Assembly (NCBI GenBank): GCA_003248755.1
Contig: QFQW01000005.1
Location: 1-64,000, forward strand
Direction: 5' to 3'
From: Chryseobacterium sp.
Lineage (GTDB): Bacteria; Bacteroidota; Bacteroidia; Flavobacteriales; Weeksellaceae
DNA: 64,000 nt
Of this stretch, positions 43,911 to 53,600 are shown piece after piece; position 1 is the stretch's first letter, and each line of letters starts with the position of its first letter. The notes beneath the pieces were generated by a model that saw only the letters and a program-made list of their open reading frames with translations, made no database searches and was not told the DNA's origin. Made by a program: the position numbers and the translations under genes.

Positions 43911-44093
43911 TTACTTAATCTCTTTGTGAACGGTATATTTCTTAAGAACCGGATTGAATTTTTTAAGCTCCAATCTTTCTGTTGTGTTCTTTTTATTTTT
44001 TGTAGTAATGTATCTTGACATTCCTGCTACTCCGCTTTCCTTGTGCTCAGTACATTCTAGAATTACCTGAACTCTATTACCTTTTTTAGCCAT
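43911..44093 (-). CDS. rpmG: 50S ribosomal protein L33
   Basis: A 60-residue large-subunit protein. MAKKGNRVQVILECTEHK, SRYITTKNKKNTTERLELKK and NPVLKKYTVHKE match L33. It has a single cysteine (Cys14), so it is the zinc-independent form. Its start overlaps the rpmB stop by one base. Confidence 0.97.
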   Translation of the reverse strand: MAKKGNRVQVILECTEHKESGVAGMSRYITTKNKKNTTERLELKKFNPVLKKYTVHKEIK

Positions 44094-44341
44094 TACTTAG
44101 TAGTGTTTTTAATAAATCCATTTCTAGCAGCTCTTTCAAGTGCTTCCTCTATACCAATCTTATTGATTACTCTTAATCCGTGAGCAGAAACCTTAAGAGT
44201 TACTGATTTATCTTGCTCAGGAAGATAAAATTTCTTCTCTAGTAAGTTAATTTCAAAACGTCTTTTCGTTTTGTTGTTAGCGTGGGAAACATTGTTTCCT
44301 ACCATTGCACGCTTACCTGTTATTTGGCAAATTCTTGACAT
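44093..44341 (-). CDS. rpmB: 50S ribosomal protein L28
   Basis: An 82-residue protein. MSRICQITGKRAMVGNNVSH and ANNKTKRRFEINLLEKKFYL are typical of L28, with only one cysteine (no zinc ribbon). First gene of the rpmB-rpmG-DUF4295 cluster, with a consensus-like promoter 38 bases upstream. Confidence 0.97.
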   Translation of the reverse strand: MSRICQITGKRAMVGNNVSHANNKTKRRFEINLLEKKFYLPEQDKSVTLKVSAHGLRVINKIGIEEALERAARNGFIKNTTK

Positions 44342-44379
44342 ATCTCGATGTTCTTTTGACTAATGAATATTTGAGAGTG

Positions 44380-44411
44380 CAAAATAACGGATTATTTTCC
44401 ATACCAGCAAA
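44380..44411 (-). promoter_or_regulatory. promoter of the rpmB cluster
   Basis: Minus strand reads TTTG (44408-44411), 20 bases, TTATTTTG (44380-44387) followed by C; one mismatch in the -7 box. Confidence 0.6.
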
Positions 44412-44430
44412 TTATTTCAAAAATAATATT

Positions 44431-44472
44431 AAAAAAATAAGTATGAAATGTTATTATTAATATTTCATACTT
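44431..44472 (-). terminator. rho-independent terminator
   Basis: An 11-base perfect stem (AAGTATGAAAT, 44439-44449, with 44462-44472) with seven A residues to the left (U tract on the minus strand). Downstream of the ArsC-like gene. Confidence 0.7.
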
Positions 44473-44497
44473 TAAATCTATAACCTATTGAGAATCT

Positions 44498-44848
44498 TTA
44501 ATTCTCAATGAAAAACTTGACATTCTCCAAAGGATTCCCCAACATTGCAATTTTACCTTTGATCAGAATAGGACATTGTATTAATTCTGGATTATGGGCG
44601 ATGACTTCCAGAGCTTGTTCGTCATTCACGGATTCTGATTCTGTAAAATGTTTTTTGAAAATCTCGGTAGAATGTCTGAGAATCCGGCTTGGATTTTTAT
44701 TGAGTTTTTTAAATAAAGTCCTTAATTCAAAAAGACTCAAAGGTTCCTTGTTGATATCAATAATTTGAAATTTGATGTTATTCTCATCCAGATATTCCAA
44801 AATCGCTTTGGATTCTGGACATTGGTTATTATGGATTACTTTTATCAT
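44498..44848 (-). CDS. ArsC/Spx-family thioredoxin-fold protein
   Basis: A 116-residue protein of the arsenate reductase/Spx group. It starts IKVIHNNQCPESKAILEYL, with the single active-site Cys10 and a serine three residues on, then FELRTLFKKLNKNPSRILR and the CPILIKGKIAMLGNPLENVK substrate/dimer segment. Without ars genes nearby, a role as a general thiol reductase or regulator is as likely as arsenate reduction. Confidence 0.88.
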   Translation of the reverse strand: MIKVIHNNQCPESKAILEYLDENNIKFQIIDINKEPLSLFELRTLFKKLNKNPSRILRHSTEIFKKHFTESESVNDEQALEVIAHNPELIQCPILIKGKIAMLGNPLENVKFFIEN

Positions 44849-44919
44849 GACTGATGGGGTATTTCAAAAATTCGGCGGTTCTAATTTCTTGGTTTATTAA
44901 AAATTATTGCCGAAATAAT

Positions 44920-45534
44920 TTAAAATAAACCATTCAGTTCTGCATCTATTCTTTCCAAGATATAACCAAAATCTTCCGGCTTTTCTACAAAATCAAGGTT
45001 GTCAACATCTATGATAAGAAGTTTTCCTTCTTTGTAGTTTTCAATCCAGTTTTGATATTTGTTATTCAATTTAGAAAGATAATCGATGCTGATTCCGGCT
45101 TCGTAATCACGTCCTCTTTTGGCAATTTGCTTTACCAGGGTCGGGATATCTGCTCTTAAGTAAATCAGCAAATCTGGTGCCGAAACAAAGTCTTTCATCA
45201 GGTTGAAAACTGATAAATAGTTCTTAAAATCTCTTTCTGCAAGAAGGTTCATTTCAGCTAAATTTTCCGCAAAAATATGAGCATCTTCGTAGATCGTTCT
45301 GTCTTGGATGACGTTTTTTCCGCTTTCTCGGATTTCCTTCACTTGGCGGAATCTGCTTCCCAAAAAGTATATTTGAAGTGCAAAACTCCATTTTGACATA
45401 TCACCATAGAAATCGTCCAGGTAAGGATTGTGATCCACATCTTCAAATTGAGCTTCCCAATTATAATGTTTTGATAACATTGTTGTTAGTGTGGTTTTTC
45501 CGGCTCCGATATTTCCTGTTACAGCTATATGCAT
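44920..45534 (-). CDS. deoxynucleoside kinase
   Basis: Phosphorylates deoxynucleosides for salvage. The 204-residue protein has the P-loop GNIGAGKTT (residues 7-15), FEDVDHNPYLDDFY, the QDRTIYEDAHIFAENL block with the conserved Asp-Arg (DRT/S motif), and the LID arginines in KQIAKRGRDYEAGI. Substrate (dA/dG or dC) cannot be decided from sequence alone. Gene on its own. Confidence 0.94.
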   Translation of the reverse strand: MHIAVTGNIGAGKTTLTTMLSKHYNWEAQFEDVDHNPYLDDFYGDMSKWSFALQIYFLGSRFRQVKEIRESGKNVIQDRTIYEDAHIFAENLAEMNLLAERDFKNYLSVFNLMKDFVSAPDLLIYLRADIPTLVKQIAKRGRDYEAGISIDYLSKLNNKYQNWIENYKEGKLLIIDVDNLDFVEKPEDFGYILERIDAELNGLF

Positions 45535-45592
45535 TTTTTATACGATTGATAGATAATAAATTGTCGAAAAGAAATCAATTATCGTTTATTGA

Positions 45593-46360
45593 TTAATTAA
45601 AGTTGTAAAGATAAAGTTTGTCTTGAATGAGCGCCAAAAATCCTGAGCTATTTTTATCCACAATTTTTGCCTGTTCGTTTTTGAAGATTTCCGATGTGAA
45701 TTTTCCATCAAATATAAAAATCGATTTGGCGCCAAAAATCAAAACATCATCGTTGGTTCTTCGGAGTTTTTTAGCATTATTGATGTTAGCTGAGAAAAGT
45801 AAATTGGCTTTTGTATTATAAATATCAATGCTGTTTTCACGAAGAATATAGACCTTATTATTATAGACTAAAAAATCCTTTATCAAATCGGTATTGATAT
45901 TAAAAGGAAAGGAATTGATGACGGAGTTGCTTCGGAAGTTGTATTGTATTAAAGTTTTGTTGCTGTCATCAATCAACCAGACAAACTGTAGGTCTTCCGC
46001 ATAAATAGATTTTACAAACCCAAATTTTTGGCTAAGATTGATTTTCTGAATCTCGTTAAGATTCTGATCCAAGAATTTTATTTCCTGTAAGTTCTCAGAA
46101 AACATGACAATATTAAGAGGATTTGTGACGCTTTGAATTTTGTAAGGAAAAGTTAACATCAATTTTCCTAATTGTTTCCCAATAGAATCAAATTTTGTAA
46201 AACTAAAATCCTTATTCTTATAAATATAAATATTACCATAATCATCTCCCAAGAGTTCTGTTGTATCGTTGAGCTGTAAGGAGTCTATATTAATTCTCTT
46301 TTGAGAAAAAATAATGATTGAACTAAGTAATAATATGAATGTTAGTGATTTCAAAAACAA
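45593..46360 (-). CDS. secreted protein, propeller-like, unknown function
   Basis: A 255-residue protein with signal peptide (ending IIIFSQ). The mature part has several blade-like repeats (ELLGDDYGNIYIYKNKDFSF, EIKFLDQNLNEIQKINLS, DLQFVWLIDDSNKTLIQYN, DFLVYNNKVYILRENSIDIY), so a partial beta-propeller is likely. It starts four bases after the stop of the upstream gene at 46365, forming a two-gene operon. No family name recognised. Confidence 0.8.
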   Translation of the reverse strand: MFLKSLTFILLLSSIIIFSQKRINIDSLQLNDTTELLGDDYGNIYIYKNKDFSFTKFDSIGKQLGKLMLTFPYKIQSVTNPLNIVMFSENLQEIKFLDQNLNEIQKINLSQKFGFVKSIYAEDLQFVWLIDDSNKTLIQYNFRSNSVINSFPFNINTDLIKDFLVYNNKVYILRENSIDIYNTKANLLFSANINNAKKLRRTNDDVLIFGAKSIFIFDGKFTSEIFKNEQAKIVDKNSSGFLALIQDKLYLYNFN

Positions 46361-46364
46361 TGAC

Positions 46365-46922
46365 TTATCCTCCTTTCAATGTGATGATAACATCTTTTGT
46401 GAACGTCTTGTTTTGGTTGTAGGTAGCATCACAGATAGATGTTGAAACATTATAATTACCTTTTTCTACAAGTATGAAATTTTGACCGTTGGAAGGAACG
46501 GTAAGATTGTAGAATTTTTTTCCACTTATTTTGATAACAAGAGCACATTTGGATTTATTCACAAATTGAACGACAGTTTCTTTTTTATTAGGGTCATTAT
46601 TGAATAAATTAGTAAGAACGGCTGCTGTATTTTTTGCTTGTTCTGAGGGTTCTCCTTTTGCAGCAGAAGTTCCGACTTTGGAAGTTTTTTCAATTTTATT
46701 CTCCGTCATTGGTGTTATGGTTGGTTTTGCAACTTGGGAAGAACCGCCGTATTTTAATGATAATGCTCGTTGTTTAAGCTCAGCAACAGCCGGGTGATTA
46801 GGATTGTTTCGGATGAATTTTTCAACAACCGCTCTGTCTGTCGTTGTTTTTGCCTCAAAAACACTTTGGGAAAATGCGAAAAAGCCGGTTGAAAAAAGCA
46901 AAAGTAAAAATATCTTCTTCAT
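46365..46922 (-). CDS. secreted protein with DUF6759-like C-terminal domain
   Basis: A 185-residue protein: signal peptide (ending FFAFSQ), a short helical segment with NPNHPAVAELKQRALSLKYG (tetratrico-like or DUF-type N part), a low-complexity linker, and a C-terminal domain VNKSKCALVIKISGKKFYNL...FILVEKGNYNVSTSIC. The same C-terminal domain occurs in the lipoprotein at 56619-57089. It resembles what I know as DUF6759 (name from memory). Two cysteines are conserved between the copies and may pair. Operon with the propeller-like gene. Confidence 0.82.
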   Translation of the reverse strand: MKKIFLLLLFSTGFFAFSQSVFEAKTTTDRAVVEKFIRNNPNHPAVAELKQRALSLKYGGSSQVAKPTITPMTENKIEKTSKVGTSAAKGEPSEQAKNTAAVLTNLFNNDPNKKETVVQFVNKSKCALVIKISGKKFYNLTVPSNGQNFILVEKGNYNVSTSICDATYNQNKTFTKDVIITLKGG

Positions 46923-47098
46923 TATATATTGTATTCTGATTTTTTAATAAAACGTAAAAATAGATTAAATCTTGTGAAAATTTATAAAACTTAGATTAAA
47001 TAATAATTAGTTTTTGTAATTATCTTTTAAAATATCAGAATAGACTAAGTTTTTGATATTAAGTATTATGAAGCCTGTTATTTTTTTATAAAAATCAC

Positions 47099-47106
47099 TA
47101 TATTTG
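47099..47106 (+). promoter_or_regulatory. -7 box of tsf
   Basis: TATATTTG followed by C, a full TAnnTTTG match, 59 bases before the tsf start; the -33 site reads TGTT, a partial match. Confidence 0.55.
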
Positions 47107-47165
47107 CACGCCGAAAAAGATGAAGTAGGTAAATCTGAAAAATTAAATAAAAAATAATCAATATT

Positions 47166-47993
47166 ATGTCTTATACACCAGTAGCTGCAGACGTAGCAAA
47201 ACTTAGAAACACGACAGGTGCAGGAATGATGGACTGCAAAAAAGCTCTAGTAGAAGCTGAGGGAGATTTTGAAAAAGCAATTGATATCCTTAGAAAAAAA
47301 GGACAAAAAGTTGCTGCTAACAGAGCGGACAGAGATTCTTCTGAAGGAGCTGTGATTGCAAGAGTTAATGAGGATAATACTTTAGGTGTTATTATTTCTT
47401 TGAACTGTGAAACTGACTTTGTTGCTAAAAACGAAGCATTCATCGAGTTAGCTTACGAATTGGCTGAAATGGCAATCTTTGCTGCTACAAAAGAAGAACT
47501 GTTGGCTACAGATTTCCACGGATTAACTGTTGCTGATAAATTGATCGAGCAGACAGGTGTTATTGGTGAGAAAATCGAGATTGGAGCATTCGAAAGAATC
47601 GAAGGTCCTTTCTTAGGAGCTTACATCCACGCTGGAAACAAAATTGCTTCCATTACTTCTCTATCTGCAAAAGTGGATGGAGCTGACGAAGTTGCAAAAT
47701 CTGTTTCTATGCAAGTTGCGGCAATGAATCCAATTGCACTTGACGAAAATTCTGTTTCTCAAGAAACTATCGATAAAGAATTAGAGATCGAAAGACACAA
47801 ATTAATTGAAGAAGGTAAGCCTGCAAACATTATTGATAATATCCTTAAAGGTAAAATGCAGAGATTCTACAAAGATAACACTTTGGTACATCAAGATTTT
47901 ATCAAAGATTCTAGTGTATCAGTTGCTAACTATGTAAAATCTGTAAATGCAGATCTTAAAGTAACCGGCTTCATTAGAGTTGCCCTTTCTTAA
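47166..47993 (+). CDS. tsf: translation elongation factor Ts
   Basis: Guanine nucleotide exchange factor for EF-Tu. The 275-residue protein has the N-terminal UBA-like domain (VAKLRNTTGAGMMDCKKAL) and the EF-Tu contact motif TDFV (83-86 in LNCETDFVAKN), then IGAFERIEGPFLGAYIH, VAAMNPIALDE and the C-terminal module. In most bacteria rpsB is directly upstream; here the upstream gene is an unrelated minus-strand secreted protein, so tsf is transcribed alone. Confidence 0.97.
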   Translation: MSYTPVAADVAKLRNTTGAGMMDCKKALVEAEGDFEKAIDILRKKGQKVAANRADRDSSEGAVIARVNEDNTLGVIISLNCETDFVAKNEAFIELAYELAEMAIFAATKEELLATDFHGLTVADKLIEQTGVIGEKIEIGAFERIEGPFLGAYIHAGNKIASITSLSAKVDGADEVAKSVSMQVAAMNPIALDENSVSQETIDKELEIERHKLIEEGKPANIIDNILKGKMQRFYKDNTLVHQDFIKDSSVSVANYVKSVNADLKVTGFIRVALS

Positions 47994-48016
47994 TTAAGAT
48001 TCAGAACAAATAAATC

Positions 48017-48049
48017 AAATCCTGCTGTATTTTTATAGCAGGATTTTTT
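48017..48049 (+). terminator. rho-independent terminator after tsf
   Basis: A 10-base perfect stem (48017-48026 with 48037-48046), loop GTATTTTTAT, then T residues. Confidence 0.8.
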
Positions 48050-48092
48050 ATGTCATAATTATTGAATATTTTTGCAACCATTATTATGTTAA

Positions 48093-50432
48093 ATGAAATG
48101 TTCTTTTTTTTCATACAAGCTAGTTGTTATTCTGCTGCTGGTGTTTGGTTTTGCTGAGGCACAATTTATCAATGTCGATACGAGCTTAAGCGATGTAGCA
48201 TTGGTAAACAAATTTTTTGGTACCCAGACTTGTATTACTGTTTCAAATATTTCTTTTAATGGCTCAACCAACGGAGGCAGTAATCCAAGCTATGGCTACT
48301 TTTCCAAAAATGGAAGCACATTCGATATTGATGAGGGAATCATTCTTTCTACAGGAATTGCAAAAGCCTCTGAGGGTCCTAATACGTACAGGCAGGATAA
48401 CGGAAGTTCTTCCTGGCTCGGTGACCCTGATTTAGCGAATGCTTTTGGAAATTCCGTAGGCAGTTATAAAAATGCGACATATCTTGAGTTTGATTTTGTG
48501 TCTAACGAGAGTAATGTCATTAGTTTTCAATATATGTTTCTTTCCGAAGAGTATGACAAATTTAAATCTATTAGTGGTTGCCAGTACTCGGATGCCTTTG
48601 CTTTTTTGATTAAGCCTACAGCGACCTCCGACCCTTATACAAATATAGCGCTAGTTCCCAATACAACTGATCCTGTTTCAGTAACTAATGTGCGTGGTTC
48701 TGGAGGGACTTGTCCTCCAAAAAATGAAAATTATTTTGGTACTTTTAATATAGAGTCTAATACTTCTACGTCTCCTACAAATTTTAATGGACAGACCAAA
48801 GTTTTAACGGCAATCGCCAATGTTCAAGTCGGAATATCATATCATATAAAATTGGTTATCGCGGATGAAGGCACTACAGGTCACGATTCTGCGGTATTTT
48901 TAAAAAGCGGAAGTTTTGTCGGAAATATTAATATTGGTAACGATCTTACGGTTGATAATGCCGATCCAATTTGTGAAAATGTACCATATAGAATCCAGCC
49001 AAATCCACCTCTGGGTGATCCGTTGGCACAATATTCTTGGTTCAAAAACGGTGTCGCAATTACAACGGTTCCTTCAACTCAGCCTTATTATGATGTTCTA
49101 AATGATGAGGGAGATTTTAGCGTTAAGGTGACACTTGGAAGCGGATGTCAATTGGAAGGAAATGTTAAAATCGAAAAAGCACCTGTAGCCAATATTGATT
49201 CAACCCCAATTCAAGTTTGTGATAATAACTTTGATGGTAAATATTCTGCGGTATTATCGGATTTCAATAGTCAGATAGTAACCAATTTTTCGAGAGATTT
49301 TAATGTTTCCTACTATACGACTTCTGGAACTTTAATTGATCCAGATAAAGAATTTGTATTTACTGGTAGCCCTCAGACTATTAACGTTTCAGTAGGAGCA
49401 TTTTCTTGTTCTCCAAAAATTTATCCTGTTCAGTTTTATTATGGGACTAAGCTGGGAGTTAATACAACTCCTACTTATCTTATTTGTGATGATGATCTTA
49501 GCGGAAGTAATGATATTAATCTAGCGGATTACGTAGCATTAATTACAAATGAAGCGGGTGTCACGCCAACTTATTTTGATACACAACCCAAGGTAGAAAT
49601 AGGAGGGAATTCTACTATCTCTAATTTACAAACAATCAGTGCAGATAAATCATTTTTTATAAGAATAGAAAAGTCCGGATCTTGTCCGAATTATAAAGAA
49701 GTAAAATTCAATTTTAGGCAACCGAAGAAATCAACAGTATTGAAAGATACGTTGATTTGTAAAGGAGCTTTGGTAGATTTAGATGCTGGTTTAGGCTTTA
49801 CATCATACAAATGGTACAAAGCCTCTGACCCAGCAACAATACTTAGTATCGGTCATGATGTTCAAAATCTTTCTGCTGGTGATTATATTGTAGAGCTTGG
49901 ATTCAATAGTTGTGTTTATCCACAATCTGTAAAAGTATCCGAAGCGACAGATCCCGTGATTAATAATGTCTTGATAGAAGGAACAACGGTAACAGTTTTA
50001 GTATCTGGAGGCAAATCACCTTATCAATATGCTTTGGATAATGGGAGTTATCAACCTTCAAATGTTTTTAATAATGTGGAATTGGGAACTCATATTGTTT
50101 ATGTAAAAGGTGATGACGGATGTTCTATAATCAATCAAACATTTATAATCATTAATACACAAAATGTAATTACACCAAACAATGATGGGATTAATGATTA
50201 TATAGATTACTCATCCCTACTGACCAAATTGGAACCAAAATTTGAAGTTCATGATAGAAATGGGACTTTGGTGTTCCGGGGCGATGCTAATAATCATTTC
50301 ATTTGGGATGGAAGATTAAACGGACGGGTTTTGCCTACTTCTTCTTATTGGTACATTTTGGAATGGAACGAAATAGGTGTTTCTAATAGAACCCAACTTT
50401 CGGGTTGGATACTTTTAAAAAATAGAAACTGA
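48093..50432 (+). CDS. choice-of-anchor L protein with T9SS type B sorting domain
   Basis: A 779-residue secreted or surface protein. After the signal peptide (ending FGFAEAQ) comes a choice-of-anchor L domain (DEGIILSTGIAKASEGPNTY, FDFVSNESNVISFQYMFLSE, SDAFAFLIK, LVIADEGTTGHDSAVFL). Repeated modules starting with CDNNFDGK or CDDDLSGSND follow. A C-terminal module shared with the next gene ends in a gliding-motility type B sorting domain (NVITPNNDGINDYIDY, WDGRLNGRVLPTSSYWYIL, SGWILLKNRN). It is likely an adhesin or biofilm protein (inference). TATTTTTG at 48067-48074 fits a -7 box. Confidence 0.9.
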   Translation: MKCSFFSYKLVVILLLVFGFAEAQFINVDTSLSDVALVNKFFGTQTCITVSNISFNGSTNGGSNPSYGYFSKNGSTFDIDEGIILSTGIAKASEGPNTYRQDNGSSSWLGDPDLANAFGNSVGSYKNATYLEFDFVSNESNVISFQYMFLSEEYDKFKSISGCQYSDAFAFLIKPTATSDPYTNIALVPNTTDPVSVTNVRGSGGTCPPKNENYFGTFNIESNTSTSPTNFNGQTKVLTAIANVQVGISYHIKLVIADEGTTGHDSAVFLKSGSFVGNINIGNDLTVDNADPICENVPYRIQPNPPLGDPLAQYSWFKNGVAITTVPSTQPYYDVLNDEGDFSVKVTLGSGCQLEGNVKIEKAPVANIDSTPIQVCDNNFDGKYSAVLSDFNSQIVTNFSRDFNVSYYTTSGTLIDPDKEFVFTGSPQTINVSVGAFSCSPKIYPVQFYYGTKLGVNTTPTYLICDDDLSGSNDINLADYVALITNEAGVTPTYFDTQPKVEIGGNSTISNLQTISADKSFFIRIEKSGSCPNYKEVKFNFRQPKKSTVLKDTLICKGALVDLDAGLGFTSYKWYKASDPATILSIGHDVQNLSAGDYIVELGFNSCVYPQSVKVSEATDPVINNVLIEGTTVTVLVSGGKSPYQYALDNGSYQPSNVFNNVELGTHIVYVKGDDGCSIINQTFIIINTQNVITPNNDGINDYIDYSSLLTKLEPKFEVHDRNGTLVFRGDANNHFIWDGRLNGRVLPTSSYWYILEWNEIGVSNRTQLSGWILLKNRN

Positions 50433-50530
50433 TTTGTGAAAATTATAAACTATAGAAAAATAGTTTGAATTTTTCCGGTAATATAATTATTTACGGATTT
50501 TTATAAATTTTGTAATTTCAAATTTGGAAT

Positions 50531-50557
50531 AGCAATATCTGGTTGGGATATTGCTAA
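50531..50557. repeat. 10-base inverted repeat without U tract
   Basis: TAGCAATATC (50531-50540) is inverted at 50548-50557 with loop TGGTTGG, between the two T9SS type B genes. No T run follows, so it is an operator or mRNA hairpin candidate rather than a classical terminator. Confidence 0.5.
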
Positions 50558-50600
50558 AAAACAGAATTAAATTAATTATATACAATAAAATCGTTTTTTC

Positions 50601-50608
50601 TACATTTG
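50601..50608 (+). promoter_or_regulatory. -7 box of the large T9SS gene
   Basis: TACATTTG, a full TAnnTTTG match, 25 bases before the ATG at 50634; no TTTG at -33. Confidence 0.5.
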
Positions 50609-50633
50609 TAATAATATTGATATGGTTATTACA

Positions 50634-53600
50634 ATGAATAAAGTTTTACTATTCCTTTTATTTCTTATTTTTTCGACAAAAATATTTGCACAGCTAGATA
50701 GAGAACATTGGTTTGCACCTATGTTTGATGGACAATCTAACAGTTCACCCTATCAATTCTTATATCTTTCTACTAATGAAACTACACCATTCTCGGTAAT
50801 TGTATATAGTAATAATAATGTTGTTTATCAAACCACAATCAGTAAAGGAGCTCCTCGGTCTATTAGTATTAGCAGAGGGTATATTATAACAAATAATACA
50901 TCGGATCTGCATAAAGTTGGAACGATGGGGTTGTATGCTAAGGGAGATCGGCCGTTTTATGCTAGTTTACGTTTTGGGATGACAAATCATGCCGAGATTA
51001 TTACTTCCAAGGGTACTGCTGGTATTGGTACTAAATTTTATACTGCTGTTGTTCCTAATTCCTTATTAAACGGGGCAAGTTCAATAGATCCTCCTACTAT
51101 GGGTTTTGGAGCCAGTTTTTTGGCAACTGAAGATAATACGACAGTAACGGTGAATAATTTTAAAAAGACTCTCAACTTTAATAATTATGGATCTGCAACT
51201 GGTTTTACATTTACTTTAAATAAAGGACAGTCTTATATTATTGATGGACGAAGTAATAGTTTAAATAATAAAGACGGATTTATTGGAGCAACTGTCACTT
51301 CTGATAAGCCAATATCAATGTCAAATGGTAGTTTCAATGGTCAATTTTCAACAATAGCTGATAGTAATAGTGGTACAGATATCTTTATGGATCAATCTGT
51401 GCCAGTGGAAAAACTGGGAGATGAATTTGTAATAGTAAAAGGTTATGGCAAAATTGGAAATAGAATGGAAGGCGCAGTTATCGTAGCAACAAAACCCAAC
51501 ACTCAAATTTATGTCAATGATTCTTCAATACCTATTGCTACACTTGCCAATGCTGGAGATTATTATACTGTGGAGGAAACTAATTATATTGACAGAGGAA
51601 ATAATCATTATAATCTGCATATTAAGGCTTCGCAGAATATTTATGTTTATCAGATGATGGGAGGAGTAGAAGATTCATCAGCAGGTGGTACGCCCCTTGC
51701 AACTGGAGGTATGAATTATATTCCACCGTTGAACTGCTATCTTCCAAAGAAAATTGATGAAATAGGAAGTATAAACGTTATAGGAAGTAATACATTTACT
51801 ACCAAGTTGAATATTATTACTGAAAAAGGAGCTACTGTAAAAGTGAATGGGGTTGTTCCTAATTCTCAATATGGCCCTTATGATACTTCTTCAATTACTG
51901 CGAATCAAAAATGGGTGACTTATTCAATCCCTAATCAAACGGGTAATATTACAGTGGTTTCTGATAGGGCTGTAACAGCTGGACTATCAGGAGGTAGTGT
52001 GTCGGCTGGCTATGGTGGTTATTTTGCAGGCTTTTCTTCGATTCCATTGATTTTGAAAACAGAGGGAGATTGTCTTCCCGGGGTTAAGCTTGCTGTTACA
52101 GAAGGTTTTACTTCGTATCAATGGGTGATTAAAGATAATACAGGTGCTTATGTTCCTGCTCCGGGTGTTAATAATACAAATACTTATGAGCCTGCTCAGG
52201 CTGGGATTTATGCCGTAATCATTCAGCAAGGTTCTTGTCCAGCAATACAGACTCAAGATTTTAAATTCTATAACTGTACCACTTATACCAATGTTAATTA
52301 TGAAACTTGTTCTAGTGTAGACATTCCTCCTGCTTTCAGTCTAAGTACTCAAACATTGAATCCTGCAACTGTAAAAATTGATACGCCACCAAGTAAAGGA
52401 ACTGCAATTCCACAATCAGACGGGACTATAAAATATACTGCCAATGCTGGTGCTTCTGGTATTGATACATTTAAATATTCTTACTGCGGTGATGATGCGC
52501 TTCCGGATTGTGAAGTAGCCCAAGCAACGATTCAAATTAATCAGATTGTAGCTCAAGATGCGATTTTGAGAGAATGTGCTTCTACTTCAACAGCCATTTA
52601 TGACCTAACTAAGGCTAATGTAACTTCCGATACTTCTGTCACAAAAGTTTATTATAAAACCTTAATTGGAGCACAAAATCAAGTTGTTGCAGATGTTATA
52701 AATAATTTTACAGCTTATCAAGCTGCAGATGTTATTGTATATGTAAGAATCAAAAATGCTAAAAATTGTGTTGCAATTCAGAAAATTGAATTGAAATCCA
52801 AAGCTTATCCTGTTGTGCAGGAGAATTTGTACACAAAAATGCATTGCGATGAGGAAGATGGACTTATTGATGGGAATTATATTGTCAATCCAAATGATAT
52901 TACTCCAATTGTATTGACAAGTGCAACAACATTTACTGTGAAGTATTATGATTCTCTTGTGAAAGCCGATGCAGGAGGAGCCGATAATATTACGGGAAAT
53001 TATATTTTCACGTCTGCTAATGCAAAAATCTGGATAAGAGTGGAGTCATCCGAAGCTTGTGTAACGGTTAAAGAAATTACTTTAAATATTGGAAATAAAA
53101 TTCCGCTCATTACAAATAACTTGATTGAGGATGTTTGTGATAAGGGGTTCGATAATACTGAGCAAGTGGATCTTTCAACCTATCTTCCTAAGCTTACAAG
53201 CCAAACAGGATTAGCGGCAACTTATTATGCAACAATGCCTGATGCGCTTAATGGACAAAATGCAATTCCTGCTCTGCAAACACTTGTAATGGGAACCACG
53301 GGAACTTTCTACGGTGTTATCAAAAATGCAAACTACTGTTCAGATGTTGCAACCATTAATCTTACTTTGATTATGGGAGGGCAGGCATCTACAACATTGC
53401 CTGCGAGCGTTCCAATTTGTGAGCTGACTACTACTACGTTAGATGCAGGAACGGCTCATTTGTCTTATACGTGGTATAACGAAAATGATCCAACCACAAT
53501 AATTGGAACAGGTTCAAAAATAGTTGTTGGTGTGGGGAAATATTTTGTAATTCTAATTTCTGCAAATGGTTGTGAATACAAGCAATTTGTTGAGGTTGTA

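Noticed and set aside
45654..45662. DnaA-box sequence TTATCCACA
   Set aside because: Lies inside the coding region of a secreted protein; a single chance match is expected in this much AT-rich DNA.
50531..50557. terminator between the two T9SS type B genes
   Set aside because: The 10-base stem is followed by A residues and no T run on the plus strand, so it is listed only as an inverted repeat.
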